This document shows positions 11,201 to 19,841 of a DNA stretch of 64,000 nt, piece by piece. Position numbers and translations under genes: made by a program. Where the stretch lies: contig NZ_CP071795.1 of NCBI RefSeq assembly GCF_017498485.1, positions 868,001-932,000 on the forward strand. Reading direction: 5' to 3'. This DNA is from Polaribacter batillariae (GTDB lineage Bacteria > Bacteroidota > Bacteroidia > Flavobacteriales > Flavobacteriaceae). Each line of letters starts with the position of its first letter. Position 1 is the stretch's first letter. The notes under the pieces are model-generated. The model ran no database searches and had not been told where the DNA came from. It saw only the letters and a program-made list of their open reading frames with translations.

Positions 11201-11591
11201 CTACAATGGCTACACCCGTAGAAAAGCCTTTAGAACCTTGAGCATTTGCTTTTACACTTACATTTTTAAATTTTAATTCTCCTTGATTTAAATAAAGTTT
11301 ATTGGTTCTAAGGTTACTTGTAAAATAAATATCTTGTAACCCATCATTGTTAAAATCTGCCACTGCTACACCTGCTCCATTATAAAAATATTCATAATAA
11401 AAACCATTCATAGAGGTGGTTTCTTCTAACTTATTGTTAAAATTGAGTCCAGTTTCCTCAAAATCTAAAACCGTAAATAATTCTTCTTTGACATTTTCTT
11501 GATTAGGTGTTACTTTTTTCTTGCACGATAAAAATGAGATTGCATAGAATAAGAATAAGATTTTGAATAATAATATTACTTTATTTTTCAT
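8226..11591 (-). CDS. FG-GAP/VCBS repeat lipoprotein with ASPIC/UnbV domain
   Basis: 1121 aa, complete. Lipobox LSCK (Cys23). Many FG-GAP/VCBS calcium-binding loops follow (DFNNDGLQD, DINNDGFKD, DYDRDGDLD, DVNNDGWPD, DFDNDGDLD, DVDLDGDLD), enough for two propellers. An ASPIC/UnbV domain lies between them (LGNAKKVTSLEVIWPDGKSQT), giving the CRTAC1-like architecture. The start ATG overlaps the stop of the CstA gene upstream by 4 nt, so it is translationally coupled and is the last gene of the long minus-strand run. It is expected on the cell surface. CRTAC1-like proteins are frequent next to SusCD pairs in marine Flavobacteriia, but no biochemical role is established that I can name. Confidence 0.9.
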   Translation of the reverse strand: MKNKVILLFKILFLFYAISFLSCKKKVTPNQENVKEELFTVLDFEETGLNFNNKLEETTSMNGFYYEYFYNGAGVAVADFNNDGLQDIYFTSNLRTNKLYLNQGELKFKNVSVKANAQGSKGFSTGVAIVDINNDGFKDIYILKSGRFETDEFLRNELLINTGVNENNIPIFEEKASEYNLDLPHHSTQASFFDYDRDGDLDMFLINHNINVYEIDDIKGIMKNKSEKIGEKLYRNDNGKFVNVTKKAGIISNNLGFGLGIAIGDVNNDGWPDVYTSNDYYEKDHLYINNQDGTFNEVSEKAFGHMSNFSMGNDIADINNDGYLDLISLDMMAEDNYGQKASMSGMDVARFGMIENLGLHRQYMYNTLQLNNGNFPTTKIPVFSDIAQLANISSTDWSWAPLLMDMDNDGYRDIFVSNGIKRDFRNNDFSIYLEKKYKEGSKKRNIDISKHVEDLLKKLPERKKKNYFYLNKSNLQFQKQELNQPASFSNGAAYADFDNDGDLDIVVNNIDDFAHLYRNNQKKNNYLKVKLQGTKENIDAIGTRLKVTTSENTLTAENYFTRGFQSAMAVPIHFGLGNAKKVTSLEVIWPDGKSQTLANINVNKEILISYDATHLKEQKSLENQNNDFIFKDVTSQYGTPIKHQENNYNDFSRESLLPHKMSEEGPALAVGDINSDGLDDFYIGGAKSLPGTLYVQTINGKFSVSNSNLFQKESVYEDVDAEFFDVDLDGDLDLYVVSGSNEFKENSTNYSDRIYLNTNGKFTKVTAPFKNNNTISGSVVKPYDFDSDGDLDLFIGGRQSPGKYPYPTTSFILRNDSKNGKIQFVNIEVEALKNIGMVTDAQWADIDGDKVKDLVIVGEWMPIKILKHNNGKFLDITGKVGLSNEIGWWFSVEVNDFDNDGDMDFIAGNLGLNSKYKASEKAPFEIFAKDFDQTGTLDIVLGYHQAGKLFPLRGRECSSNQMPFIKKKFPTYHEFASAELIDVYGKENISNALHYKATTFATSYFENKANGTFVKKQLPNEAQTTTITSIISEDIDKDGNLDLILLGNMYGFEVETPRQDAGYGLHLKGDGKGNFKAIMPYNNGFYVNGSVSETKFMKMLGGKKNIIIAKNNGNIQFQEIN

Positions 11592-13027
11592 ATTTCTTTG
11601 TGTCTTTTTTTATTTTTCTTTACATAGATAAAAAACAGAAAAGTTATAATTACTGTAATTAAAAAACCGCCTACATATGCTATTTGATTATCTAAATTAA
11701 ATCCTTCGGGTGCTATTAAAATATAGGTGCTACTAACCATGGTCATAAAAAATGCTGGTATGGCCGATATCCAATATGCTTTTTCTTTGTAAATTAAAAA
11801 AGCTGTAATGGTCCAAAGTACCACCATCGCCAATGTTTGATTACTCCACGCAAAGTAACGCCATATAATTGCAAAATCTATTTGGGTAAGCGTAAAAGCA
11901 ATTACAAAAAGAGGAATACTTAGGTATAATCTGTTTTTTATTTTCTTTTGATTTGATTTAAAAATATCGGCCAAAATTAACCGTGCAGATCTAAAAGCTG
12001 TATCTCCAGAAGTAATTGGTGCTACAACAATACCAAGTAATGCCAAAATACCACCTATTTTCCCTAGCATATTTAATGATATTTCGTTAGCTGCCCAAGC
12101 TGCATTATTGTTATTAAGTGCCATCGCTTCATTTAACCCTTCAACTGTGCCAAAAAAAGCCATTGCTGCTGCTGCCCAAATAAGCGCTACAACACCTTCA
12201 GTGATCATGGTTCCATAAAATATTTTTCTTCCCAAAGTTTCATTTTTCATACAGCGTGCCATTAAAGGTGATTGTGTGGCGTGGAATCCTGAAATTGCTC
12301 CGCAGGCAATAGTTACAAAAAGAATAGGAAATAGCGGTGTTTCATCTGGATTAGAGGTCATATTGATTAAATTTTCTTGTACCAATTCTGGTATGTGGTA
12401 ATCACCAAAAAATAATGCAATAAGCAATCCAACAGCCATTAATAACATAGCAACCCCAAATACAGGGTATAATTTACTTATTAGCTTATCTATTGGGAGT
12501 AAGGTTGACAATATATAGTATGCCAAAATAAGGGAAACCCAAACCCAAATACTCCAGATATTTCCTGTCATTCCATCAATTATTTTTGCTGGCCCCATTA
12601 AAAATACGGTTCCTACAAAAATTAATAACACTACTGTAAACACACGCATTATGTATTTTACGTTTGTTCCAAGATAAACTCCAACAACCTCGCTAATACT
12701 TAATCCGTCGTGACGAACGGATAACATTCCCGAAAAATAATCATGTACGGCTCCTGCAAAAATACTACCTAAAACTATCCATAAAAAAGCCGCAGGCCCA
12801 AACATAGCGCCTGCAATGGCTCCAAAAATAGGTCCCAATCCTGCAATGTTTAAAAACTGAATTAAAAAAATACGCCATGTAGGTAAAGGCATATAATCAA
12901 TATCGTCTCTTAATTTTAACGCAGGAGTTTCTCGCTCTTTTTGTACCCCAAAGACTTTTTCAACAAATTTTCCGTAAGTAAAATAAGCAATAATTAGGGC
13001 GGCAATAGAAAGTAAAAACGATATCAT
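11588..13027 (-). CDS. cstA: CstA-family membrane carrier (carbon starvation protein A-like)
   Basis: 479 aa, the short CstA form. It has about 12-13 predicted membrane segments and the family's conserved N-terminal block (NIAGLGPIFGAIAGAMFGP, then GAVHDYFSGMLSVRHDG). CstA proteins are inner-membrane carriers; E. coli CstA/BtsT-type members move peptides or pyruvate. Here it is sandwiched by 4-nt overlaps between the upstream FMN-motif protein and the downstream FG-GAP lipoprotein, which means co-translation with catabolic-locus genes. That placement makes import of a small degradation product (for example a keto acid) plausible, but this is inference. Confidence 0.88.
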   Translation of the reverse strand: MISFLLSIAALIIAYFTYGKFVEKVFGVQKERETPALKLRDDIDYMPLPTWRIFLIQFLNIAGLGPIFGAIAGAMFGPAAFLWIVLGSIFAGAVHDYFSGMLSVRHDGLSISEVVGVYLGTNVKYIMRVFTVVLLIFVGTVFLMGPAKIIDGMTGNIWSIWVWVSLILAYYILSTLLPIDKLISKLYPVFGVAMLLMAVGLLIALFFGDYHIPELVQENLINMTSNPDETPLFPILFVTIACGAISGFHATQSPLMARCMKNETLGRKIFYGTMITEGVVALIWAAAAMAFFGTVEGLNEAMALNNNNAAWAANEISLNMLGKIGGILALLGIVVAPITSGDTAFRSARLILADIFKSNQKKIKNRLYLSIPLFVIAFTLTQIDFAIIWRYFAWSNQTLAMVVLWTITAFLIYKEKAYWISAIPAFFMTMVSSTYILIAPEGFNLDNQIAYVGGFLITVIITFLFFIYVKKNKKRHKEI

Positions 13028-14139
13028 TTTTTATTTTTTAAGAATTCTTTTATCAAATAATTATAAGCATAACTTTTATGATTACTTGCTTTTATTAAAT
13101 TAGATTTTATACTTCTTCGTGTTTTTTTTGAGGTGCCTTTTAAATATTTTAAATATTGTTTTAACTGATTTTTTGTCATATAAGTTACATATTTCGACAA
13201 TATTTTAACTGCATTTAGATTGGCATCTTTTAATTTTTCAATTAATAATGTTCTAGAATTAATATCGATACTTGAAAATAAACTGTAAAGCTGATTGCTT
13301 ATAATTTTATTAGACAATAGCTTATTTGGAATCTTCTTTAAAATATAATGCCTTGTTACGGCATCATTTGTTTTAAATATCTTAATTACTTGTGCAGAAC
13401 TGGCTTCAAACTTTTCTTTGTCAAGTTGCTTTATAGCATATAATTGATAATCTTTATAAGGCGAATTTAAAAGGTAATTGTTAAGTTTTTCTGAATGTAT
13501 AGATCGAAAATAGGCGCTTATTTTCTGTTTTACCTCACCGTGCACAATGTGCCAAATTGTATAGCAAGAGTACAATCCGCCTTTAACAACTGCTTCTTTT
13601 ACTTCTCTTTTTGTAGCACCAGAAACGGCATCGACGTTTTCTAATAATTGATTCGCATTTGCAGTGGGAACTTCGTCTATTAAATCAGACATTTGCCGTC
13701 GTTTTAATATTGAATTATCATCTAATAATAATTGATGCAATTTTTTATAATCTGCTTTTTCAAACGGATCGTGTTCAAACTTTGTAAGTGGAAGTTGGCT
13801 ATCTATACCATAACCTACGTAGTTCCCTAATAAATTCCAGTACACTTTAATATTGGCTAGTTTACACTCTCCATCTGCACATACTGGCGTTTCTATATCT
13901 GAAAAAAATAATTTTGGTGTATCTTTAGTATCAAGTAGTAATTTAACATCGTGTGCTATTTTAATGTTGTAAGTGGTATCTAAAGATGCTACTAAAAATT
14001 TAAAAATGGTTTTCTCTTTGGCTATATTCTTCCACTCGTCATTCATATTAAAAAACATGGGGTTATGGTCTGTTTTATTTTTAGACTGAAACCCGAAGAT
14101 TATTAAAATCGTGACAATAAACACCAAAGGTTTGCACAT
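13024..14139 (-). CDS. Exported protein with covalent-FMN-type motif and helical-repeat C-terminus, function unknown
   Basis: 371 aa with an N-terminal hydrophobic segment (4-17) that looks like a signal peptide or anchor. Residues 170-176 read DAVSGAT, matching the Dxx(s/t)GAT motif that ApbE flavin transferase modifies in RnfG/NqrC-type FMN-binding domains. It is followed by the helix KREVKEAVVKGGLYSCYTIW and then HIVHG (His197, His200). A Cys pair occurs earlier (VCADGECK, Cys87 and Cys92). From about residue 205 the protein is Lys-rich and helical with HEAT-like periodicity. It lies 6 nt after the FAD oxidoreductase gene and overlaps cstA by 4 nt. Flavinylation and electron transfer outside the cytoplasm are inferred only. 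Confidence 0.6.
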   Translation of the reverse strand: MCKPLVFIVTILIIFGFQSKNKTDHNPMFFNMNDEWKNIAKEKTIFKFLVASLDTTYNIKIAHDVKLLLDTKDTPKLFFSDIETPVCADGECKLANIKVYWNLLGNYVGYGIDSQLPLTKFEHDPFEKADYKKLHQLLLDDNSILKRRQMSDLIDEVPTANANQLLENVDAVSGATKREVKEAVVKGGLYSCYTIWHIVHGEVKQKISAYFRSIHSEKLNNYLLNSPYKDYQLYAIKQLDKEKFEASSAQVIKIFKTNDAVTRHYILKKIPNKLLSNKIISNQLYSLFSSIDINSRTLLIEKLKDANLNAVKILSKYVTYMTKNQLKQYLKYLKGTSKKTRRSIKSNLIKASNHKSYAYNYLIKEFLKNKK

Positions 14140-14145
14140 CGTTTA

Positions 14146-15915
14146 TTACTGTTGTTTTTCTATTAAATTTAAATATTCTTGAAGGTAATTTGTGTACACC
14201 TCTCTTGGATTTACACCATACTTCTTACATATTGTAGCAGCCAGCCCAACAGCAGCACCCATTTGCCCAGTAGTAAGCATTACTCGTGGGCCTCCTAAAC
14301 CAACATGAGAACAGCTAAAATTTCGACCAGCCATAAATAAATTTTTTATATTTTTTGAATATAAACTTCTGTATGGAATGTAATATTTTTCTGTTTCATA
14401 AAAGATAGCTTCTGAAAGAAAATCGGGTTGCTTACCATCTTTTAAATTTCTTTGGTAATGCACATCTACTTCTCTTACCTCTTCAACTACAGCATCTTTA
14501 AATTTTGTATGTTTTTTTACATCATTAAAGGTGTATATATAGTCTCCTAATAGCCTTCTAGATTCTCTTTTTCCAACTAAATAAGACACCCATTGTAGTT
14601 TGTAATTCTTATTTTCTTCCATTTTTTTTGCATTTGCAAATGATCCGAAAATGGCTCGTAACATATGGTCTCTTATTTCTTCTGCATCATTAATTTGATG
14701 GAGATCGTTTCTTGAAAACTCCCAATACCATTCACCAGCAATAGCCTTGTGGTCTTTCGCTACACTTGAAGCCCAAGGTAATTGAGGAAAAGCATGCGCT
14801 TTATTTGTTTTTTTATTTTGCCAAAGTACAGAAGATCCCATTACAAAATTATCGGCTTTTTCGGGACTCCAAAGTTCTCCCCATTCATCCCAAGCTTCTC
14901 CGTAAGTACTGGCACTTTCTCTTCCATAAGAAAATTTAGCTCCTGCCCAAAAACCAATCCAACCATCACCTGTAGAATCGACAAAGCGTGGTGCTGTAAA
15001 ACGAATACGTTCTCCTGTAGTAGTGTGCCTAGCATCTACATGGGTAATAATATTGTTTTTTGCCTTAGCGTCGTATGCTCTCCAATTTAGAAATAAATCT
15101 ATATTTTTAAAGTTTTTAACGTTTCTATCACGTTTTTCCTGATCATATTTTGCTTCGAATGAACCATTAGGATAATGTTTTGTATCAATCATTTTTAAGA
15201 TACGTTTAAATTTACCATAAATTCCTAATGTATGCACGCGTATTTCTTCACTTGCATTGCCTCCTAATACAGGCCTATCATGAATTAAAGCCACATGCAA
15301 CCCTTGTTCTGCAGCAGAAATTGCAGCGGCACAGCCAGCAAGACCTCCTCCAGTAATTACTAAATCATATGTTTTTTGCTTTTTAGGAACCGTAGTTTCT
15401 CCAAACTTTGTTTTTCTCCAAGAGGCTAAATTGGTCTCGGCATCAGTTGGTATTTTTTTTGATTTGCTAAAGTATATGGCATCGCACCTACCATTAAATC
15501 CTGTTAAATCTAATAGTTGTATGTTTACATCATTAGAGTTTATTTTTACTTTTCCAGCATATTCCCATGACCAGCCTGTGGTAACACCTAATGTGTTTTT
15601 TAAGGTCTTTCCATTAACAATTATTTTAAATTGTCCAGGAGCTTCCCAATTTCCAGGAACCCAATTTTTAGTTCTTGCCCAAACATAATACGTTCCTTTT
15701 TCTTGAAAATTCACCTTAGTAGCTGCATTAGAAACTGGCACACCCATACCATGTGCCATTAAATAGGGCGACCCCATTTGTTCGACAAATTGAGGATCAA
15801 CAACCCAACCTCCTTTATCTATAAAACTTTCGGCTTCTACTAAGATATCTTGCGACTTTGCATTTAAATAAAAAAGCTGAAAGGCTATGAATAAAGTTAA
15901 TTTTAGTTTTGTCAT
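14146..15915 (-). CDS. Exported FAD-dependent oxidoreductase with N-terminal beta-sandwich
   Basis: 589 aa. A signal peptide (about 1-21) is followed by a roughly 130-residue beta-rich domain (about 24-150) of the kind found before FAD oxidoreductases and xanthan-lyase-like proteins (GTYYVWARTKNW, FKIIVNGK). A dinucleotide-binding domain starts at about 184 with VITGGGLAGCAAAISAAEQG (glycines 189-194). FAD-oxidoreductase features include RPVLGGNASEE, FVDSTGDGWIGFWAGA and a C-terminal block NLFMAGRNFSCSHVGLGGPR that closes the FAD site. This matches the FAD_oxidored (PF12831-type) family. These enzymes recur in glycan loci with unknown substrates. A role in oxidising or eliminating a sugar unit of the glycan is inferred from context. 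Confidence 0.85.
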   Translation of the reverse strand: MTKLKLTLFIAFQLFYLNAKSQDILVEAESFIDKGGWVVDPQFVEQMGSPYLMAHGMGVPVSNAATKVNFQEKGTYYVWARTKNWVPGNWEAPGQFKIIVNGKTLKNTLGVTTGWSWEYAGKVKINSNDVNIQLLDLTGFNGRCDAIYFSKSKKIPTDAETNLASWRKTKFGETTVPKKQKTYDLVITGGGLAGCAAAISAAEQGLHVALIHDRPVLGGNASEEIRVHTLGIYGKFKRILKMIDTKHYPNGSFEAKYDQEKRDRNVKNFKNIDLFLNWRAYDAKAKNNIITHVDARHTTTGERIRFTAPRFVDSTGDGWIGFWAGAKFSYGRESASTYGEAWDEWGELWSPEKADNFVMGSSVLWQNKKTNKAHAFPQLPWASSVAKDHKAIAGEWYWEFSRNDLHQINDAEEIRDHMLRAIFGSFANAKKMEENKNYKLQWVSYLVGKRESRRLLGDYIYTFNDVKKHTKFKDAVVEEVREVDVHYQRNLKDGKQPDFLSEAIFYETEKYYIPYRSLYSKNIKNLFMAGRNFSCSHVGLGGPRVMLTTGQMGAAVGLAATICKKYGVNPREVYTNYLQEYLNLIEKQQ

Positions 15916-15930
15916 AGTACGGTTTCTATT

Positions 15931-18462
15931 TTATTTATATACAAACCATGCTGTGGCTGTACAATTAGTATTCGCTTTTAATTGTATCCAATGTGCACTA
16001 AAGCCCTCTGGAAATTGATATTCCATGGTTTCTCCAGCTTTTAAATCGAATGTTTTGTATGCCATAGGTTCGTCTAAGTAGTGGTTTACGTGTATTAATA
16101 AAGTTATTTTTGTTGCTTTGTCGGCCTTTAACGTAAGTGTTTTTTTATCATAACCAGTCATTAAATACATGTCAGACAGTTCATTGGCCTTTACCTGCGT
16201 ATCTTTCCATGGGCCACCTTCTCCTATTGGTTTGCCAAAACTCCAAATATCATCAATACCACCGAACCAAAGGCTGGCCTCGCCATCTTTAGAAACATAA
16301 ACATGTTCGGAAGCTTTTGCTTCTTTTTGAATGCCACTTAACACCAAAAGTCCGTTCCAAGTATTAAAGTCTGAAATTTGCTTGCCATGTGTGGAAACTG
16401 GACGCATCATTTTATATAAAGGTTCTTGCCCTACTTTAAAAAGTGGCAACTCGTAAAAAGTACCGGCTATGTTTGCCAATTCGCGTTCCGATTCTACTTC
16501 ACGCACTACCCTTGCCGTACCAGAAGGCATTTTTTTAGAATAATTTCCATTGCCTTTTGGCAACCTTAATCTATAATTTTTGGCATTTAGAATGATGGAT
16601 GCGTCATCTTCAGACCAAATATTTTTCGTCTTTAACGCTTTTGTAGCTGTACTATCGGTTATGTTTTCAATAAAATTAAAATCGAATTTTGTAAATTCAA
16701 GCTCATTGGTCTTATGAAATTTTCCATTTTCAATAGTTCCGTTATAAACACTTAAGTTAAAATTGGTTTTGTTTGTATAGAGCTTGGCATGATTTACTTT
16801 TCCTGAATAATCTATATCCGCTAAAGCTGAAAATAATTCTTTTCCTTCTGATGCGTCTTTTAAATTTGAATCTGTTAAATGAATGGAGGCCGTTACTCTT
16901 GATGCTGTTTCAGGAATCAACCTTAACCATTCTGCCTTTAAAGAGGTATCGAAAATGTAATAATTGTAGTTTCCAGCTTCTAGATGTAGGTCTTTAAGCT
17001 TTGTCCATTGGTTATCACCGTTTATGTCGATTTCCATGGTAATTTTAACAGGTTTATCTGTGTGATTTTTAAAATGTACCATTCTGTTATCAAATCCAGA
17101 AATTAAAAATTGGTCCGAAGGTGTATTTGCAGAGACGTCCTCTTTTAACCAAATGGCTCCATACCCAGATGCGGGTCCCCAATTAGATAGTTGTTCGTAA
17201 CTACCAAACCATAAGTTCGATTGTGGCTGTCCTGACAAAGGGTTGCCTTGAATGCTTGTTTCGTCTGTAGCCAAAACAATTTGCCCTTTCCAGTTCAAAA
17301 AGTCGGGAATGTATCGTAAATGTGAGCCCATAGGCTTTATTCCTGACGTATTGGAAGCCGAAAATGTCTCAGGAAAATCAAAAAACATACCATGCATATC
17401 CATCATCATTTTACCATTTCCAATAGTCCTTATACGTGGCCATTCTGTAAACCAACCATGTGGTGGATCGTTGTTATATGTGGCTTTAGGCAATAAATAC
17501 GTGTACCATTTTCCTTGGTCCAACACTTTAAGACGAACCGATTTTTTGTCCCACCCCATAGACCACAAGGGAGATTCATCATTTGGAACAGCATAAATGC
17601 CATGTTTTGTAGTGACATCTGTATATTGTCTTCTTTCTACCACTTTAAAATTATCTCCATCAAATTCGGCTAGAATACCTAGATTTTCAGTTCCAAAAAC
17701 ACCTTCTTTGTCAATTTTCCAATTGTCCATCCATTTGTAATGTTCGCTTTCCCAATCATCAGTATCATGTGTTACTTTGCCTTCACTGGCGTGCTCTCCA
17801 TTATTAGAAACCACAAATCGTCCTTGACTGGTATAACCGCCTTTACCATGCCAGCCAGGTAAAGGATCGTGAAATAATTTATTAACCTTCAACGTATGTA
17901 CGTTCACTTCATATAACATTCCTTCCATATCGTAATAATAAATCATGTTTTCAGGATCTTTTAAATGTCTGCCAATGGCTGTGAGCCTACCTTTCATGTC
18001 TGTATATGGGATTACTCTAACTTTACCAACACTATCTATTGCATAAGGTCCAATGAATAATTGGTTGGACTCTTGATGCACCATTCTTGCTGCTGGTGTG
18101 CCCCCAATACTTTCCTCAAAAATTTGCATGTTCATATCCTCATCAACCATATAAAGTTTATGTTCACTTCCTTTAGGTTGGTGTGCGGCATAATTTATCA
18201 TATAAAGTTTCTTGTTCCATACTGCCAAAGCTCCTATACCACATTCGTTCCCAAAACCGTAAGTGCCATCTATTCTTCCGTGGGCATAGGTTGTTAAATG
18301 TGGGTAAATGCCACTAATTTTTCGGTTACCGTGTATGGAAGTAATTTCTCCGTTTTTAGTAGTTACTGCTGTTTTTGATGCTTCTTCATGCTTTGTTTTG
18401 CTACATGAAACTACGAACAACGCAAAAAAACAGATAAGGATTGCTGTGTGCTTTTTAAACAT
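15931..18462 (-). CDS. Large lipoprotein with internal duplication, family not recognised
   Basis: 843 aa. Lipobox VVSC (Cys20). The first 370 residues are beta-rich with propeller-like strands (ALAVWNKKLYMINY, NQLFIGPYAIDSVGKVRVI, MIYYYDMEGMLYEVNV). Two copies of one module follow, about 390-550 and 700-843. Each runs W(K/N)G-(Q/L)-(I/L)VL, then (N/S)LWFG, then G..W.....A...SD..L..G(F/Y)D, a beta-sandwich with VKITMEIDINGD or TKITLLIHVNHY, and ends with a W(L/I)(R/Q)L stretch. It is expected to be surface-anchored and to follow the GH29 gene product in the same transcript (32 nt gap). It could be a glycan-binding or enzymatic propeller. No catalytic motif was recognised. Confidence 0.75.
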   Translation of the reverse strand: MFKKHTAILICFFALFVVSCSKTKHEEASKTAVTTKNGEITSIHGNRKISGIYPHLTTYAHGRIDGTYGFGNECGIGALAVWNKKLYMINYAAHQPKGSEHKLYMVDEDMNMQIFEESIGGTPAARMVHQESNQLFIGPYAIDSVGKVRVIPYTDMKGRLTAIGRHLKDPENMIYYYDMEGMLYEVNVHTLKVNKLFHDPLPGWHGKGGYTSQGRFVVSNNGEHASEGKVTHDTDDWESEHYKWMDNWKIDKEGVFGTENLGILAEFDGDNFKVVERRQYTDVTTKHGIYAVPNDESPLWSMGWDKKSVRLKVLDQGKWYTYLLPKATYNNDPPHGWFTEWPRIRTIGNGKMMMDMHGMFFDFPETFSASNTSGIKPMGSHLRYIPDFLNWKGQIVLATDETSIQGNPLSGQPQSNLWFGSYEQLSNWGPASGYGAIWLKEDVSANTPSDQFLISGFDNRMVHFKNHTDKPVKITMEIDINGDNQWTKLKDLHLEAGNYNYYIFDTSLKAEWLRLIPETASRVTASIHLTDSNLKDASEGKELFSALADIDYSGKVNHAKLYTNKTNFNLSVYNGTIENGKFHKTNELEFTKFDFNFIENITDSTATKALKTKNIWSEDDASIILNAKNYRLRLPKGNGNYSKKMPSGTARVVREVESERELANIAGTFYELPLFKVGQEPLYKMMRPVSTHGKQISDFNTWNGLLVLSGIQKEAKASEHVYVSKDGEASLWFGGIDDIWSFGKPIGEGGPWKDTQVKANELSDMYLMTGYDKKTLTLKADKATKITLLIHVNHYLDEPMAYKTFDLKAGETMEYQFPEGFSAHWIQLKANTNCTATAWFVYK

Positions 18463-18494
18463 ATTTATGGTTTTTAAATTTAATTTCTTTTATT

Positions 18495-19727
18495 TTAACG
18501 GGCTGTTTTATGAACCTCTGTCGAATCAACCGAAACATCTTCGCCTCTTAGAGCTTTCCAGCCTTTTTTATTTAAAATAGGGTATCCTTCTTTTTGAATT
18601 CGCTTGCCCAATAAACGGAATTCTTTTTCTACATCTTTTGGAATGCTTCCATCGGGTTTTAGCCCTACATTAAGCAATAGGTTGGCATTGTTGTTTGATG
18701 CATGTGCCAACATGGCATAAAGCTCATTAGAGGCTCTACATTTATTGGTTGGAGTCCAAGCCCAACTTCCTTGACTGGTAACAGCTATTTCTGCTTTTTT
18801 AAATTTGTTGTTATTCCATACCTTATCTGCAAGTTGGCGTATTTTTATCTTTTCTGGATCATCTCCTTGGTAGTGAATGCTAATCGATTTTAACTCGCGT
18901 TCTCCAACCAGAACATCTTCGGTACCTGTAGCTCCGGTTTTGAAATGTATTAATGCATGCGGTTGATATTGATGAATCACATCATAAAATTCTTGCATAT
19001 TAAATAGCTCGTCATTAGCCAATACACCTCCTAAAGTATCGAACCAAAAGCCAGCAACATCGCCATATTTTGTAGATAGTTCTTTTAATTGATTTTTACA
19101 GAATTCACGATATTTTTCAAAATCTTCTGGGGATTTATATAAAAAATAATCGGGTGTTTCCTTGTAATTAGGCCTTGCATACACATATTTTTCACGAGGA
19201 ATAAAAAAAGGATGTGTCCAATCGATTCCTATGGAGTAATAGATAAATAGTGGCATGTTATTCTTGCGACAGGCTTCTGATAGCTCTTTTAAAAAATCTC
19301 GTTTTGCTGGATAGTCCATACTATCCCAGTCGCTATAGTCGCTATCCCATAGAGAAAAACCATCATGGTGTTTGGCGACAAATGTAATGTAATTCATACC
19401 ACTTGATTTGGCCAAGTTTACAATGGCTTCTGCATCGAAGTTATTGGCTTTAAAATTTTTTGCTAATTTTTTATAATCGGAAAGTGGAATCGTTTCGTTA
19501 TACATAGCCCACTCTGCATGTTTAGGCCCCCAAACTCCCCAATGGATAAACATCCCTAAACGTGCATCATCAAACCATTGCAGGGCAGCTTCGCGTGGGT
19601 TGTTTTCGAAAGTTTCTTGATAATCTTTTAAGAAATAGGGAGTGTTTTTCTCTGTTTTATTACAACCTATTATTAAAAAAAATGTTGCTAAAAAAATTAC
19701 CTTTGCTAATCTAAATATATACTTCAT
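18495..19727 (-). CDS. GH29-type alpha-L-fucosidase lipoprotein
   Basis: 410 aa. Lipobox IIGC (Cys22), so it is membrane-anchored and probably periplasmic or surface-exposed. The GH29 catalytic barrel is clear: WFDDARLGMFIHWGVWG (51-67), YITFVAKHHDGFSLWDSDYS (113-132), FLKELSEACRKNNM, and GFWFDTLGG with the likely nucleophile Asp230. At 410 residues it lacks the C-terminal beta-sandwich of many GH29 enzymes. The product removes alpha-L-fucose from glycans; exact linkage is unknown. It is the first enzyme after the susC/susD pair, separated from susD by a 16-bp hairpin, and leads the enzyme block that ends at cstA and the FG-GAP protein. Confidence 0.87.
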   Translation of the reverse strand: MKYIFRLAKVIFLATFFLIIGCNKTEKNTPYFLKDYQETFENNPREAALQWFDDARLGMFIHWGVWGPKHAEWAMYNETIPLSDYKKLAKNFKANNFDAEAIVNLAKSSGMNYITFVAKHHDGFSLWDSDYSDWDSMDYPAKRDFLKELSEACRKNNMPLFIYYSIGIDWTHPFFIPREKYVYARPNYKETPDYFLYKSPEDFEKYREFCKNQLKELSTKYGDVAGFWFDTLGGVLANDELFNMQEFYDVIHQYQPHALIHFKTGATGTEDVLVGERELKSISIHYQGDDPEKIKIRQLADKVWNNNKFKKAEIAVTSQGSWAWTPTNKCRASNELYAMLAHASNNNANLLLNVGLKPDGSIPKDVEKEFRLLGKRIQKEGYPILNKKGWKALRGEDVSVDSTEVHKTAR

Positions 19728-19773
19728 AAACTTTATTTAATGTGATTTTTTTTAAGGTCACTAATTTACTAAC

Positions 19774-19809
19774 AAAAATTTTCCGAAAATTACTTTTCGG
19801 AAAATTTTT
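19774..19809 (-). terminator. Strong hairpin between susD and the GH29 gene
   Basis: A perfect 16-bp inverted repeat (19774-19789 with 19794-19809; core TTTTCCGAAAA) has a 4-nt loop. It lies in the 114-nt gap between the susD stop and the GH29 start. It could be a partial terminator or an RNA-stabilising 3' structure that sets susCD output above that of the enzyme genes, as is common in Bacteroidota loci. Confidence 0.65.
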
Positions 19810-19841
19810 AGCATTATAAATAACTCAAAATTTTAACGAAT

